NCBI GenBank assembly: GCA_902596515.1
Contig: CACJUF010000003.1
Coordinates: 1-64,000, forward strand
Source: an uncultured Pelagibacteraceae bacterium
GTDB lineage: Bacteria > Pseudomonadota > Alphaproteobacteria > Pelagibacterales > Pelagibacteraceae
Direction: 5' to 3'
Length of the DNA: 64,000 bases
The notes beneath the pieces were generated by a model that made no database searches, had not been told where the DNA came from, and worked only from the letters and a program-made list of their open reading frames with translations. Shown here in pieces: positions 1-10,522 of the stretch. Each line of letters starts with the position of its first letter. Position 1 is the stretch's first letter. The translations under genes were made by a program, and so were the position numbers.

Positions 1-1679
1 AAAGTATGCTCAGTCACACATTGTGATGTCAAAGCTCTATGTTTCAACTCCCAAGCCCTCATCAATTGATGATAATCTTCTGCACCAACGTGCTCTAAAT
101 CCTCTTGTAACCAAGCTAAAAGTTCTAAAGCCTTTTTTAATAAATTTCCGTTGGTCATATAGTTTGAGGTAATACCCCCAACGTATTCATCCATAATCTT
201 CTGAAGTCTTTGTAATCCTTGTATTGGAGAAATATAACTTGGTGAAACTGTTCCTCCAGTTATCTCGTTTTGAGCAATTGTGTAGGTTTCTAATGGTTTG
301 TAGACAACTTTTTTAAAATTATCACATTGTTTATCTGTTACATTAATTCCTTCAGCTTTTTTATCTTCAATATATTTTACTGCTGCTTTTGCTGCTAATC
401 TACCCTCTGTAAAAGATCCTGATGAAAATTTATGTGCACTACCACCCACTGTATCTCCCGCACCAAAAAGTCCATCGATTGTTAACATTCTGTTGTAACC
501 CCAGAAGTATTCTGGTGGAGACAAATCTTCAGGTCCACTAACCCATGCTCCTGAACATGTCGCGTGTGATCCCATAACGTAAGGTTCAGAAGTTGTTAAT
601 TCAGGGTTTGTATACTTTGGATCAATATTTTGTGATGCCCAAACAACAGCTTGTCCAACTGTCATCCCTAAAAAGTTTTCCCATCCAACTGTTTCTAAAT
701 GTGGATCTTGAAAAGCTTCTTTAGTAACCATGTGGATCGGTCCGCCACCGGCAGCAACTTCTTGTATAAATGCGTGGTTTCTCAAACAAGTAGGAGTTGG
801 ATGATGATCTATATATTCACCAACTAATTCTTTAGTTTGATCATACCATTTTTTTTCATAATTTTCGCCATTAGCATTTTGTGTATATGTTTTTAAATGT
901 AAAAAATATGCTCCAACAGGTCCATAACCATCTTTAAATCTACACAAAACAATTCTATTTTCCATTTGAGTCATCTTTGCGCCTGCAGCAATAGGTAGTG
1001 CATATGCAGATCCATTACTCCATGGTGCATACCAAGTTCTTCCCATACCTTCTCCAACCGCTCTTGGTTTAAAAATATGCGATGCACCACCTGCAGCAAC
1101 AATAACTGCTTTAGCTCTAAATACATGAAAATCTCCTGTTCTCATATTAAATCCAACAGCTCCACCAATTCTATTTTCTTGAGCTTCATCCATCAATAAA
1201 TGAGTAACCATTATTCTATTGTAAATTTTATCTGCAGATTTTTTTGCTGCCTCAGCGACGATTGGCTTATAGCTTTCACCATGTATCATGATTTGCCATT
1301 TACCTTCCCTTAAGTATCTTCCAGTTTTTTCATTTTTCATCATTGGGAGACCCCACTCATCAAACATGTGAACAGTTGAGTCTACATGACGAGCCATATC
1401 ATAACCTAAATCTTCTCTAACCATTCCCATTAAATCGTTTCTGGCATATCTAACATGGTCCTCAGGTTGATTTTCGTCCCATTGCATACCCATGTAACAA
1501 TTGATTGCATATAAACCTTGTGCGACTGCACCACTTCGATCAATATTTGCTTTTTCAACACAAATAATTTTTAAATCTCTTCCCCAATGTCTGGCCTCGA
1601 ATGTTGCTCCGGTGCCAGCCATTCCACCACCAACAACTAATACATCACATTCCTCATAATGTGTTTTGTGCTTAGCCAT
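1..1679 (-). CDS. aprA: Adenylylsulfate (APS) reductase alpha subunit, 3' end truncated by window edge
   Basis: Own minus-strand translation from ATG at 1679: MAKHKTHYEECDVLVVGGGMAGTGATFEARHWGRDLKIICVEKANIDRSGAVAQG..., FAD-binding flavoprotein; its start overlaps the aprB stop (TAATG). Not in the ORF track because it runs off the edge. Confidence 0.93.
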   Translation of the reverse strand, partial: MAKHKTHYEECDVLVVGGGMAGTGATFEARHWGRDLKIICVEKANIDRSGAVAQGLYAINCYMGMQWDENQPEDHVRYARNDLMGMVREDLGYDMARHVDSTVHMFDEWGLPMMKNEKTGRYLREGKWQIMIHGESYKPIVAEAAKKSADKIYNRIMVTHLLMDEAQENRIGGAVGFNMRTGDFHVFRAKAVIVAAGGASHIFKPRAVGEGMGRTWYAPWSNGSAYALPIAAGAKMTQMENRIVLCRFKDGYGPVGAYFLHLKTYTQNANGENYEKKWYDQTKELVGEYIDHHPTPTCLRNHAFIQEVAAGGGPIHMVTKEAFQDPHLETVGWENFLGMTVGQAVVWASQNIDPKYTNPELTTSEPYVMGSHATCSGAWVSGPEDLSPPEYFWGYNRMLTIDGLFGAGDTVGGSAHKFSSGSFTEGRLAAKAAVKYIEDKKAEGINVTDKQCDNFKKVVYKPLETYTIAQNEITGGTVSPSYISPIQGLQRLQKIMDEYVGGITSNYMTNGNLLKKALELLAWLQEDLEHVGAEDYHQLMRAWELKHRALTSQCVTEHT

Positions 1680-2149
1680 TAATAATAAACACCTTTTTTA
1701 AAAGATTCTTTTGGAACTGATGGTAATTCTTTATTAGTATTTAAACCCTCTGGTTCACTATATAATCTTTGTGAATTAATTTCTCCTTGGTTAGGAGTAT
1801 CACCTTCAGCAAGTTTAGGAATAAATTTACCCCAAGGTTTTGTTGTTATTGGGGATACAAAATTTTTTTCTGTCCCATTTCTAAATTTGATTTTCCAAGA
1901 GATAGTACCTTTTTCTTCTTCTCTTCTAACTCTCACACTGTGACCCATAGGAGCAAAATCAGCATACCCTCTTACATCAATTGCATGATTAGGACATGCT
2001 TTAACGCATGAGTAACATTCCCAACAAAAATTTGGTTCAATGTTTTTTGCTCTTCGAATATTTTCATCTATGTGCATGATGTCTGAAGGACATATATCTA
2101 CACAATGTCCACAACCATCACATCTTGTCATGTATACAAAAGTTGACAT
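1679..2149 (-). CDS. aprB: Adenylylsulfate reductase beta subunit (ferredoxin-type 2x[4Fe-4S])
   Basis: CDGCGHCVDICPSDIMHID and CWECYSCVKACPNHAIDVRGYADF motifs; adjacent to aprA. Confidence 0.95.
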   Translation of the reverse strand: MSTFVYMTRCDGCGHCVDICPSDIMHIDENIRRAKNIEPNFCWECYSCVKACPNHAIDVRGYADFAPMGHSVRVRREEEKGTISWKIKFRNGTEKNFVSPITTKPWGKFIPKLAEGDTPNQGEINSQRLYSEPEGLNTNKELPSVPKESFKKGVYY

Positions 2150-2180
2150 AATTTATTTTTCTCCTTTTTTTAATAACATA

Positions 2181-2975
2181 TTAATAGTGTTTTGGCTCTT
2201 CTCTTTTTATACCTAAGCCAAATTGCTCAGGGGCATCTGCTGGTGGGGGAAGATTGTCTCTTGAACCATCAGCTTCAGCTAGATTTTTTTGTATTGCTGC
2301 TCCAGGTTTGTAGAACATATGGGCAAATTTAGACCAATAAACACCACCAAATAAAATTAAATTAGATGCAACAAATAAAGTTAAAAATAAATATGATAAT
2401 CCCATTTGACCATTAAATTGAGTGTAAGACCATGCTAACCCAAAAGTTGAACATGCAAGTAAAGCTAAAACAAATAAATCAGCCTTAATGATTCTATACC
2501 AAGGATGAGCTTCTGCTGAAACATCAACTCTTAAAAAAAACCAAAACCAATACCCACCCAAGCAAGTTAATATTGCTCCTGTATGCCAAATTAATGACCA
2601 AGTTTGAGAACTTGGTTTATCAGCACCTGTGTAACAAAAAACTAAAACAGCTGAAGACACCCAAAATAAAATTGTTCCGTACATTCCTAGAACATGGGCC
2701 AGTCTTCTTTTACCAAAACCTAATTCAGACGTAGTACCAATATCAACAACTGTTGTTTTAGCAATCACGGAAACTTTTTCCCCAACACCTAGTTCTTTTG
2801 TCGCTGATAGTTTTGCTTTTTTTGCGTTATTAAAAAAATAAGTTAAATTTTTATGATGTATCATTTGAATAATAGTTCCAACCGCAATCAACAAAACCAT
2901 TGAAATAATAAAAGATTGCATAGCAAATGGTGAAATGGTTTCTGATAAAATTGAAAATGGATTGTTGCTTAACAT
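2181..2975 (-). CDS. aprM: AprM-like membrane anchor of APS reductase
   Basis: Multi-TM protein directly upstream of aprBA on the same strand, matching the known aprM-aprB-aprA arrangement. Confidence 0.8.
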   Translation of the reverse strand: MLSNNPFSILSETISPFAMQSFIISMVLLIAVGTIIQMIHHKNLTYFFNNAKKAKLSATKELGVGEKVSVIAKTTVVDIGTTSELGFGKRRLAHVLGMYGTILFWVSSAVLVFCYTGADKPSSQTWSLIWHTGAILTCLGGYWFWFFLRVDVSAEAHPWYRIIKADLFVLALLACSTFGLAWSYTQFNGQMGLSYLFLTLFVASNLILFGGVYWSKFAHMFYKPGAAIQKNLAEADGSRDNLPPPADAPEQFGLGIKREEPKHY

Positions 2976-3075
2976 TTCCGCCTTTTGTTAAATTTTGAAT
3001 TAATTTTACAGTTTTATATATAGTTGAATTTATAGTTCAACCTCAAACTAGGGTCAATTTGTCTTTTATAACAGG

Positions 3076-3474
3076 CTAATTATTTCTTTTATAATGTTGT
3101 TTGTTTGGAATAACCGATCGTACTCCACCCTGAGGATTATCTACATCTCCTTCTCTTCGGGGAATCAGATGAAAATGACAATGTAAAATAGATTGACCAG
3201 ATACAATTCCTATATTTGTGCCTAGATTAAATCCTTTAACTAATGGATCTTTATTGATTATTTCTTTTTTTACAATTTTTAAAAGATCATTACAGGCAAC
3301 CAACTCATCATTAGATATTTCAAAATAATCTTTTATGTGTCTTTTAGGTATAATCAAACAATGATGTTCTGAAACTGGATATGTGTCATAACTTGCATAT
3401 GCTAGCTCATTTTCATGAGCACATCCACTTTTTTTGACATTACAAAATAAACAAGGATTGTTTGGATCTCTCAT
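3076..3474 (-). CDS. HIT family protein
   Basis: CLFC...HCLIIPKRH...SILHCHFHLIPRREGD, HxHxH-type histidine triad. Confidence 0.9.
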   Translation of the reverse strand: MRDPNNPCLFCNVKKSGCAHENELAYASYDTYPVSEHHCLIIPKRHIKDYFEISNDELVACNDLLKIVKKEIINKDPLVKGFNLGTNIGIVSGQSILHCHFHLIPRREGDVDNPQGGVRSVIPNKQHYKRNN

Positions 3475-3477
3475 GTT

Positions 3478-4251
3478 TTAAAATTTATAAGAATTGCATT
3501 TATTTATAACTGCATCATATCGTTTTGATAGAAACTTGAATTTTTCTAGGTTTTTTCTTTTCCATTTAAGTTCATTAATAGTCCTTACTGAAGTAACACC
3601 TTTCCCAGATCCAATTAATAATATTTCATCATAATTTTTTATCTCATTAAGCAAAATATCTTTTTTAATTATTTTTTTTATCTTTGTTTTAAAAAATTTA
3701 TAAGTATTTCCCTCATAATAATCTTTTTTGGGTGTAAAGAATTTTTGATCTTTAACAAATAATAAATTTGAGGTTCCGGTCTCTAATAATTTCTTATTGG
3801 ATACCAATGCAATATCTGATTGGGAGTTATCCATTTTAGATAAATAAGATAATATCTTTTTGTATTTTAAATTTTTAAATTCTGGTTTTTCTCTTTTTAA
3901 TTTTACTAACTTCAAATTAAAATTCAATTTTGGTTTAACTCTTTTTCTCAAAGATATTGAAATAATTTTCTTATTTATCGCAATTCTCAATAGATGATTA
4001 TATTTCCTCTTTTTGGATAAATTTTTATTAATTATTTTTAAAATATCTGACTTTAAAGATTTTTTTTTAATTTGATATTTTTTTAATGAAAAAATTAAAT
4101 TTTTTAAATGATTATCAAAAAATAAAATTTTTGCTGGTTTACCAAAAATCCACATCGTTGTAAAAATTCCATGATCTCCCCAAAGATCATGGAACTCTAT
4201 CTGTTTTAAGTTTTTAAGCTGATAAGATTTTTTTAATAAGTAAGTTACCAT
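3478..4251 (-). CDS. pabC: Aminotransferase class IV, probable 4-amino-4-deoxychorismate lyase
   Basis: WGDHGIFTTMWIFGKPAKILFFDNHLKNL and ETGTSNLLFV motifs; follows pabB-pabA. Confidence 0.75.
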   Translation of the reverse strand: MVTYLLKKSYQLKNLKQIEFHDLWGDHGIFTTMWIFGKPAKILFFDNHLKNLIFSLKKYQIKKKSLKSDILKIINKNLSKKRKYNHLLRIAINKKIISISLRKRVKPKLNFNLKLVKLKREKPEFKNLKYKKILSYLSKMDNSQSDIALVSNKKLLETGTSNLLFVKDQKFFTPKKDYYEGNTYKFFKTKIKKIIKKDILLNEIKNYDEILLIGSGKGVTSVRTINELKWKRKNLEKFKFLSKRYDAVINKCNSYKF

Positions 4252-4771
4252 TTATAGTTAAAAAAGATTCTGGGTGAAATTGAAATCCATATATTTTTTC
4301 CTTTTTATTTTCAAATGCCATCGCGACTTTTGAATTTAAACATCTCATAGTTATCTCAAAATTTATAGATTTAAAAGGCTCTTTTAATTTTAAAGAATGA
4401 TACCTGCCAACTTTAAATATTTTTCCTTTTTTGAATAAAGATTTATTAGTGATAACTTTTACATTTGATTGAAAACCATGATAAATTTTTTTTTGTTCTA
4501 CAATTTTTGCACCTTCGCAAAAAAGAATATGTTGAAATCCTAAACAGATACCTATTATTCTTTTTTTACCTTTATATTTTTTGTATATTTTTGAAGTGAT
4601 TGGATAATTTTTAGGATTTCCTGGTCCAGGTGAAAAAATTATTGTTGATGCTTGCTTAATTTTATTTTCACTAACTTTATCATAGTTATCACACTCGACT
4701 TTGTCAAACAAAGCAAATTGATGAACTACATTGTGAGTAAAGGAGTCGTTATGATCGATTACATAAATCAT
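4214..4771 (-). CDS. pabA: Anthranilate/para-aminobenzoate synthase glutamine amidotransferase
   Basis: IDHNDSFTHNVV, SPGPGNP, GICLGFQ, GFQFHPES. Confidence 0.88.
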   Translation of the reverse strand: MIYVIDHNDSFTHNVVHQFALFDKVECDNYDKVSENKIKQASTIIFSPGPGNPKNYPITSKIYKKYKGKKRIIGICLGFQHILFCEGAKIVEQKKIYHGFQSNVKVITNKSLFKKGKIFKVGRYHSLKLKEPFKSINFEITMRCLNSKVAMAFENKKEKIYGFQFHPESFLTINGNLLIKKILSA

Positions 4772-5919
4772 TTGAATAAATCTATTAACGCTTTAGCTTT
4801 AAGAAAATTCTCATTAAACTCATGATTGGCATTACTATCTACAACAACACCTGAGGCAACTGAAATTTCGGATATGTTTTTAAAATTTAAAATTGATCTT
4901 ATAATAATATTAAATCTCATATCGCCATTGAATTTTATGTAACCAAAACTTCCTGTATAAATATTTCTATTTTCTTTTTCCTGATTATTTAAAAGATTAA
5001 GCGTATTAATCTTTGGACACCCAATAACTGAACCACCTGGCATCATTGCTTTAATTATTTCAAAATTATTTATATTTTTTTTTAATTTTCCCTTAATTAG
5101 GCTAACATAATGAAAAAGGTCTTTATATTCCTCAACGATTTTTTGTTTAGACAATTTTACTGAACCTATCTTACAAATTCTTGATAAATCATTTCTTTCC
5201 ATATCAACAATCATATTGTGCTCTTTGGTTTCTTTTAAATTTTTTCTAAAATAATTTAATGCTTTTATTTTATTTAACTGCTTTGTTTTTTTTACAGTCC
5301 CTGCTATTGGTTTTGTAGATATGTCGCTTCCTTTTTTTATAATCAAAGTTTCTGGGGAACAGCTAATAATTGAGTAATTATTATCTTTAATCATAAAAGC
5401 CTCTGGAGCTAGATTGGTATCAGATAACCTTGAAAAAAAATCTAACGGATTGATTTTTGACTTTGTTTTATATTTAGTGCAAATTTTAATTTGATATGTC
5501 TCGCCACTTTTTATCTTTTTCTTAAATTTATTGAATATTTTTGTATAATTTTTTCTATTAATATTAATTTTAAAGTTTCCACATTCAAAATTTTTTAAAT
5601 CATAATTTAACTTGTTACTGAGTTTGATCTTTTTTTCTGGTTTATAAAAAATTCCCTTTGGAAAGTTAAAATTTTTTTGTTTAGGAACTTTTACATCAAT
5701 CAGATTATTTAATAACTCATATCCAAAAAAACCAATAAAAAGATCTGTGTTGGTTGATTGTTTTTTATTTTTTTTTGTTAAAAAACTTTTAATATTTTTA
5801 TTATTCAAAATTATTTTTTTTGAAAAATCGGTGTAAAGATCAAACCCGTTTTGAGATTTATAGATAATGTAGGGTTTCCCTGATAAATGTATTTTTGTTA
5901 ATTGATTTGTTCTATTCAA
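4768..5919 (-). CDS. pabB: Para-aminobenzoate synthase component I
   Basis: Chorismate-binding motifs: GETYQIKIC, SCSPETL, KPIAGTVKK, EHNMIVDMERNDLSRI, PGGSVIGCPK. Confidence 0.88.
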   Translation of the reverse strand: MNRTNQLTKIHLSGKPYIIYKSQNGFDLYTDFSKKIILNNKNIKSFLTKKNKKQSTNTDLFIGFFGYELLNNLIDVKVPKQKNFNFPKGIFYKPEKKIKLSNKLNYDLKNFECGNFKININRKNYTKIFNKFKKKIKSGETYQIKICTKYKTKSKINPLDFFSRLSDTNLAPEAFMIKDNNYSIISCSPETLIIKKGSDISTKPIAGTVKKTKQLNKIKALNYFRKNLKETKEHNMIVDMERNDLSRICKIGSVKLSKQKIVEEYKDLFHYVSLIKGKLKKNINNFEIIKAMMPGGSVIGCPKINTLNLLNNQEKENRNIYTGSFGYIKFNGDMRFNIIIRSILNFKNISEISVASGVVVDSNANHEFNENFLKAKALIDLFK

Positions 5920-5920
5920 T

Positions 5921-7141
5921 TTATTCTGTTTTTAATCTTAAAACTGGTTTTTCTTTTATTGGTAAATGAATTATTGCTGCAAAAACAGATAAAGCAATTG
6001 CTAAATACCACGCATAGTCATATGACCCATAAGTATCGTGAAATAAACCTCCAAGATATGCGCCAAAGAACGAACCAATTTGATGACTTAAAAAAACTAT
6101 TCCATATAACAAGCCTAAATATTTTGTTCCAAAAAGATGAGCAACTATTCCGCTGGTAGCCGGTACTGTCGATAACCAGAGGAACCCAAAACTTGCTCCA
6201 AATATAAATGCTGCAATATTACTAGCTGGAGTAAATATAAAGAATATTATTGAAACTCCTCGCAAAAAGTAGATTGCACTTAAGATTATTTTTTTACTCA
6301 TTTTTGCAGAAAGATAGCCGCTCAATAAAGAGCCAAATATATTGAATAACCCAATTAGAGATAAAATAGCAGCAGCAGTCCAATCCTCAAGACCTCTATC
6401 TATTACATACTTAGGAACATGAGTTCCAACTAAAGTAATATGAAATCCACAAACAAAAAAACCAGATACTAGTAAAATATAACTTTTTGTTTTCAATGCT
6501 TCATTAAGTGCTTCAGAAAATGATTGGTCTGATGTTTTTTCTGCATTTTCAGTTGCAGATGGAGATCTTACGAAATAAGCGGCTACTAAACCAGCAATTA
6601 AAAGAATTCCAAAAACGAATAAAGTATAATTCCATCCAAATTCATTAAGAGAGTAACTTGTGAAAATTGGAGACAAAAAGTAACCAAACGATCCAACAGC
6701 AGTCACAAAACTCATTGCAATAGTTCTTGTAGATAAAGGAAAGTGTTTTCCAACAATAGACATTGGAATACTTATGGCAGTTCCTCCTAGTCCTATTCCA
6801 ATTAACAACCCCATGTGTATTTGAAAAAAGATCCCCGTATTAGGTCCTGTATATAAAAAAAATATTCCAGCTGCATAAAAAATAAATGCTGAAATAATTG
6901 CTATATGACCACCATACTTATCTGCAATAGCACCAAAAATAGGTCCAGTTAATCCCCACATTAACATCTGCATTCCTATAGCAAAACCAAATGCTGTATT
7001 GCTTATTTTGAGACTTTCATTGAAATCCATGAAAAACAAACCAAAGGTTTGTCGTACACCTAGAGAAATTAAAACAACAAAACAAGCTGCAAATAATGTG
7101 ATTAATGCTGTTCTGGATTGAAAAAATTTTTCTGCACTCAT
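5921..7141 (-). CDS. MFS transporter
   Basis: 12-TM pattern, GAIADKYGG motif between TM2 and TM3. Confidence 0.88.
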   Translation of the reverse strand: MSAEKFFQSRTALITLFAACFVVLISLGVRQTFGLFFMDFNESLKISNTAFGFAIGMQMLMWGLTGPIFGAIADKYGGHIAIISAFIFYAAGIFFLYTGPNTGIFFQIHMGLLIGIGLGGTAISIPMSIVGKHFPLSTRTIAMSFVTAVGSFGYFLSPIFTSYSLNEFGWNYTLFVFGILLIAGLVAAYFVRSPSATENAEKTSDQSFSEALNEALKTKSYILLVSGFFVCGFHITLVGTHVPKYVIDRGLEDWTAAAILSLIGLFNIFGSLLSGYLSAKMSKKIILSAIYFLRGVSIIFFIFTPASNIAAFIFGASFGFLWLSTVPATSGIVAHLFGTKYLGLLYGIVFLSHQIGSFFGAYLGGLFHDTYGSYDYAWYLAIALSVFAAIIHLPIKEKPVLRLKTE

Positions 7142-8313
7142 TTCAAATATCTTAATGCTTGTTTAATATCAGCAATTAAATCATTTGGATCCTCAAGTCC
7201 TATATGAAATCTGACTAGATGTTCATCCTTTGCTAAATTCATAAATTTTCTATTTCCTGTTTCCCTAAATTCTTGATGTAAAACCAAGCTCTCAAAACCT
7301 CCCCAACTGTAACCATATCCAAATAATTTAAGTGAATTTACAAATTTTCTGACAGAATTGATATTATTTGATTTTATTTTAAGCCCCATTAATCCTGAGG
7401 CACCAGAGTAATACTTTTTCCACATTCTAAAATTTAAGGAATTTTTTTTAAATGGATAGAGAAGTTTAATCTTTTTATTTTTTGACAAGAAAACTGCAAT
7501 CTTTTTTGCATTTTCTCTATGTCTGTCTAATCTAACATCCAAAGTTCTTAAACCTCTAGTAATTAAATATGCATCATCAGGTCCCAATCTTAAACCTGTT
7601 ATTTTCTCAGCTGCTTTCACTTTTTGGAAAACTTTTTTATTAACTGCTAAGCTTCCACCCATAACATCAGAATGACCAGAGTAATATTTAGTAGCAGATA
7701 CAATAGACATATCAAAACCAAGTTTTATTGGTTTAAGATAGTAAGGTGTACCCCAGGTATTATCTATTGCTGTTAAAATTTTGTATTTTTTGGCAATTGA
7801 AACAATTTTTCCAAGATCTTGAAAATCAAAAGTATTGCTACCTGGATTTTCAACAAAAATTAATTTTGTTTTTTTTGTTATGCTTCTCTCTAAAGTTTTT
7901 AAATCATGCGGATTATAAAAAATTGTTTTAATATTAAATTCTTTTAAAAAATCTTGAGTTAAAACTCTCGTAGGACTGTAAACTGGGTCGGCAGCAATTA
8001 TTTCATCACCAGGTCTAACAACACTAAATATAGCTAAAAATACCGATCCAAAACCTGTAGGAGTAGTAAATACATGATAACTATCTTCGAGCTTAGTTAA
8101 AATCTTTTGTAAAATATAGGTTGTTGAAGTTCCTTGTCTTCCATAATCGTAATGACCGCCAACTGGATTTTTTTGAGCCTTTTTTTGTGTCTTTCTTATA
8201 TGCCTCATTGATTTAAATATTATTGTTGAAGCTCTAACTACTGGTGGATTTACTGACTGATTATGAAAATCTTTTGCAGTATGTTTTAAAAATGTCTTGA
8301 ATGATTTTACCAT
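7138..8313 (-). CDS. metC: Cys/Met metabolism PLP-dependent enzyme (cystathionine beta-lyase-like)
   Basis: SATKYYSGHSDVMGGSL PLP-lysine motif, ENPGSNTFDFQD; internal Met at 8313 (MVKSFKTFLKHTAKDFHNQ) is the likelier start than track start 8355. Confidence 0.82.
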   Translation of the reverse strand: MVKSFKTFLKHTAKDFHNQSVNPPVVRASTIIFKSMRHIRKTQKKAQKNPVGGHYDYGRQGTSTTYILQKILTKLEDSYHVFTTPTGFGSVFLAIFSVVRPGDEIIAADPVYSPTRVLTQDFLKEFNIKTIFYNPHDLKTLERSITKKTKLIFVENPGSNTFDFQDLGKIVSIAKKYKILTAIDNTWGTPYYLKPIKLGFDMSIVSATKYYSGHSDVMGGSLAVNKKVFQKVKAAEKITGLRLGPDDAYLITRGLRTLDVRLDRHRENAKKIAVFLSKNKKIKLLYPFKKNSLNFRMWKKYYSGASGLMGLKIKSNNINSVRKFVNSLKLFGYGYSWGGFESLVLHQEFRETGNRKFMNLAKDEHLVRFHIGLEDPNDLIADIKQALRYLK

Positions 8314-8388
8314 AAAAAAATTGATAACTTTTAAGGACAATGCTATATCCCTCACATAATTTCAATTAAATTATAACAGAAGGTAATA

Positions 8389-8472
8389 ATGGGATATCCG
8401 AAAAAACATAGAGGCCGAAGAAAAATGGGCTCAAAAAAAAGAAGAGCTAGAAAAAAAAATAAAAAGAAATAG
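8389..8472 (+). CDS. 27-aa extremely basic peptide, possibly ribosome-associated
   Basis: ATG..TAG MGYPKKHRGRRKMGSKKRRARKKNKKK, preceded by AGAAGGTAATA; 6 bp upstream of the next CDS. Confidence 0.6.
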   Translation: MGYPKKHRGRRKMGSKKRRARKKNKKK

Positions 8473-8478
8473 TCCTCA

Positions 8479-9189
8479 ATGAATTCAATAGAGAAGGCAC
8501 GATCCATTAGCATATGGATTTTTATAGTCCCTTTCGTTGCAGTAAATATCTGTCTTATACTAGTAACTCAGTTTCATAGTTTATTCCCAAATCAGACAGA
8601 CATTTTACACAATACTATTCCTTATTTTGATGGTGGTGCCTCTATCAGTAGAACAGCTAGACCTTACCCTTCTTGGTTAGTATTTAAGCCCGCAATGTTT
8701 TTGACATCTTATTTATTAATCAGATATTGGTTATTTAATAAAGACATCATAAAATATTTTGAAGCTGAACACAAAAATTTAAAAAAAATAGTTTTTTTTG
8801 GTATTGCCTCAGCGGTTGCACTAACTGTGCATTCAATTTTTTTAGGTATCAAATTTGATAATGACCTATACAAACTTTTTAGAAGAGTAATAATGCTATC
8901 TTTTATTGTTTTTGAAATTGTTGCCCAGGCTTACTTAGTAGCAACTTTTTGGTCTTTTAAAGAGAAATTGAAAGATCATATAAACCTGATAGTGCTAAAT
9001 CTTAAAATAATTTTAGTTTCAATATTAATTATAGTTGCAGTAATAAGTATACCTATTGTTAGTCTACCTGGTGATGATTTTTTTGGAATTCAATTAAAGT
9101 TTTTAAAACATGCATTGGAATGGGATTACTTTATAGGAGTAATAACTTTTTATTTATTAACATTTTTTATGTGGAAAAAATTAAATTAA
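8479..9189 (+). CDS. Conserved hypothetical membrane protein (about 6 TM)
   Basis: Hydrophobic segments across the 236-aa ORF. Confidence 0.7.
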   Translation: MNSIEKARSISIWIFIVPFVAVNICLILVTQFHSLFPNQTDILHNTIPYFDGGASISRTARPYPSWLVFKPAMFLTSYLLIRYWLFNKDIIKYFEAEHKNLKKIVFFGIASAVALTVHSIFLGIKFDNDLYKLFRRVIMLSFIVFEIVAQAYLVATFWSFKEKLKDHINLIVLNLKIILVSILIIVAVISIPIVSLPGDDFFGIQLKFLKHALEWDYFIGVITFYLLTFFMWKKLN

Positions 9190-10304
9190 TTTTTGATCCA
9201 CCCACCGCCTAAAACTTTATAACCAAATTTATCTTTATTATAAAAAACGCATGCTTGTCCTGGAGATATTCCATCTTCAAATTCTTCTAGGTTAACTAAG
9301 GCTGTCCTATTATTATTAAAACTCACTTTTCCCTTCAGAAGCTTGCCCGTTGATCTTACTTTAACAAAAATATCATTTTTAAATTCATCTTGATTAGCAA
9401 GTAAATTTAGATCATGAAGATTAATATTTTTTTTTCCAAGTTTTTCTTTTGGACCAACAATAATTTCATTTTTTTCTGCATTTATCTTTAATACATATAA
9501 TGCATCTTTATCTGAAACTTTAATTCCCTTTCTTTGACCTATTGTAAAATTTATTATTCCATCATGAACTCCAATCACTTTTCCATCTAGATTTTTTATA
9601 TTACCTTTTTTAAAAGAGTCTGGTCTAAATTTTTGAATTACCGAGGCATAGTCGCCATTAGGTACGAAACAAATATCTTGGCTATCTGGCTTATCTGCTA
9701 CGTTAAGATTTAGTTTTTTTGCTATTGATCTTGTTTCATCTTTAAGCATGCCTCCTAATGGAAATCTTAAGTAATTTAATTGTTCTCTAGAAGTATTAAA
9801 TAAAAAATAACTTTGATCTCTATTTTCATCGATAGCTCGATACATATTAGTTTGATTGTCAACAGTAACGCTTTTTACGTAATGACCAGTAATTAATGCA
9901 TCTGCCTTAAGATCTTTCGCAACTTCAAATAAATCTTTAAATTTTACTGTTTGATTACATTGCACACAAGGAATAGGAGTTTCACCTTTTAAATAACTAT
10001 CAACAAAGTTGTCAATTACTCCTTGTTTGAACTTGTTTTGATAATAGAGAATTTTGTGTTCAATACCTAATTTTTGGGCGACTCTTTTTGCATCCATTAT
10101 ATCTTGACCTGAGCAGCATTGTTTTGATGCAGCAACCTCTTTACGATCATCATAAAGTTTTAAAGTTATACCAATAACTTTGTAACCATCTTTTTTCATC
10201 ATTCCAGCAACTGTAGATGAATCCACTCCACCTGACATTGCTACAACAACCGTTGTTTCTGATGGATTTTTTTTTAAACCAATAGAGTTTAAATTATCAT
10301 TCAT
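9186..10304 (-). CDS. mnmA: tRNA-specific 2-thiouridylase
   Basis: [81 protein letters not shown]. Confidence 0.97.
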   Translation of the reverse strand: MNDNLNSIGLKKNPSETTVVVAMSGGVDSSTVAGMMKKDGYKVIGITLKLYDDRKEVAASKQCCSGQDIMDAKRVAQKLGIEHKILYYQNKFKQGVIDNFVDSYLKGETPIPCVQCNQTVKFKDLFEVAKDLKADALITGHYVKSVTVDNQTNMYRAIDENRDQSYFLFNTSREQLNYLRFPLGGMLKDETRSIAKKLNLNVADKPDSQDICFVPNGDYASVIQKFRPDSFKKGNIKNLDGKVIGVHDGIINFTIGQRKGIKVSDKDALYVLKINAEKNEIIVGPKEKLGKKNINLHDLNLLANQDEFKNDIFVKVRSTGKLLKGKVSFNNNRTALVNLEEFEDGISPGQACVFYNKDKFGYKVLGGGWIKN

Positions 10305-10345
10305 TTGATGGTATTTATACTTATTTCTAATATAAGTTAAATTAA

Positions 10346-10522
10346 ATGATTTTTGATTTTGAACCAGGTGACAAAGTTTTCAATCCAGCAAATAAAGATT
10401 GGGGAATAGGACAAGTTCAATCAATAATCAAAGGTAAAATTACTGTTAATTTTCAAAATGTTGGCAAAAAAGTAATAAACTCTGAAAATATAGAATTAAA
10501 AAAAATAAATGAATCAAAGTGA
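10346..10522 (+). CDS. DUF3553-like small protein (58 aa)
   Basis: [60 protein letters not shown]3-like 'GD.V..P...WG.GQVQS' pattern; overlaps cysQ start; not in ORF track. Confidence 0.75.
   Translation: MIFDFEPGDKVFNPANKDWGIGQVQSIIKGKITVNFQNVGKKVINSENIELKKINESK

Noticed and set aside
1787-2011. Plus-strand ORF opposite aprB
   Set aside because: Antisense shadow of a well-supported CDS; F/S/T-rich translation typical of reversed AT-rich coding DNA.
5520-5830. Poly-A/T runs and K/N-rich stretches in pabB and pabC
   Set aside because: Expected from strong AT bias, not a separate repeat element.
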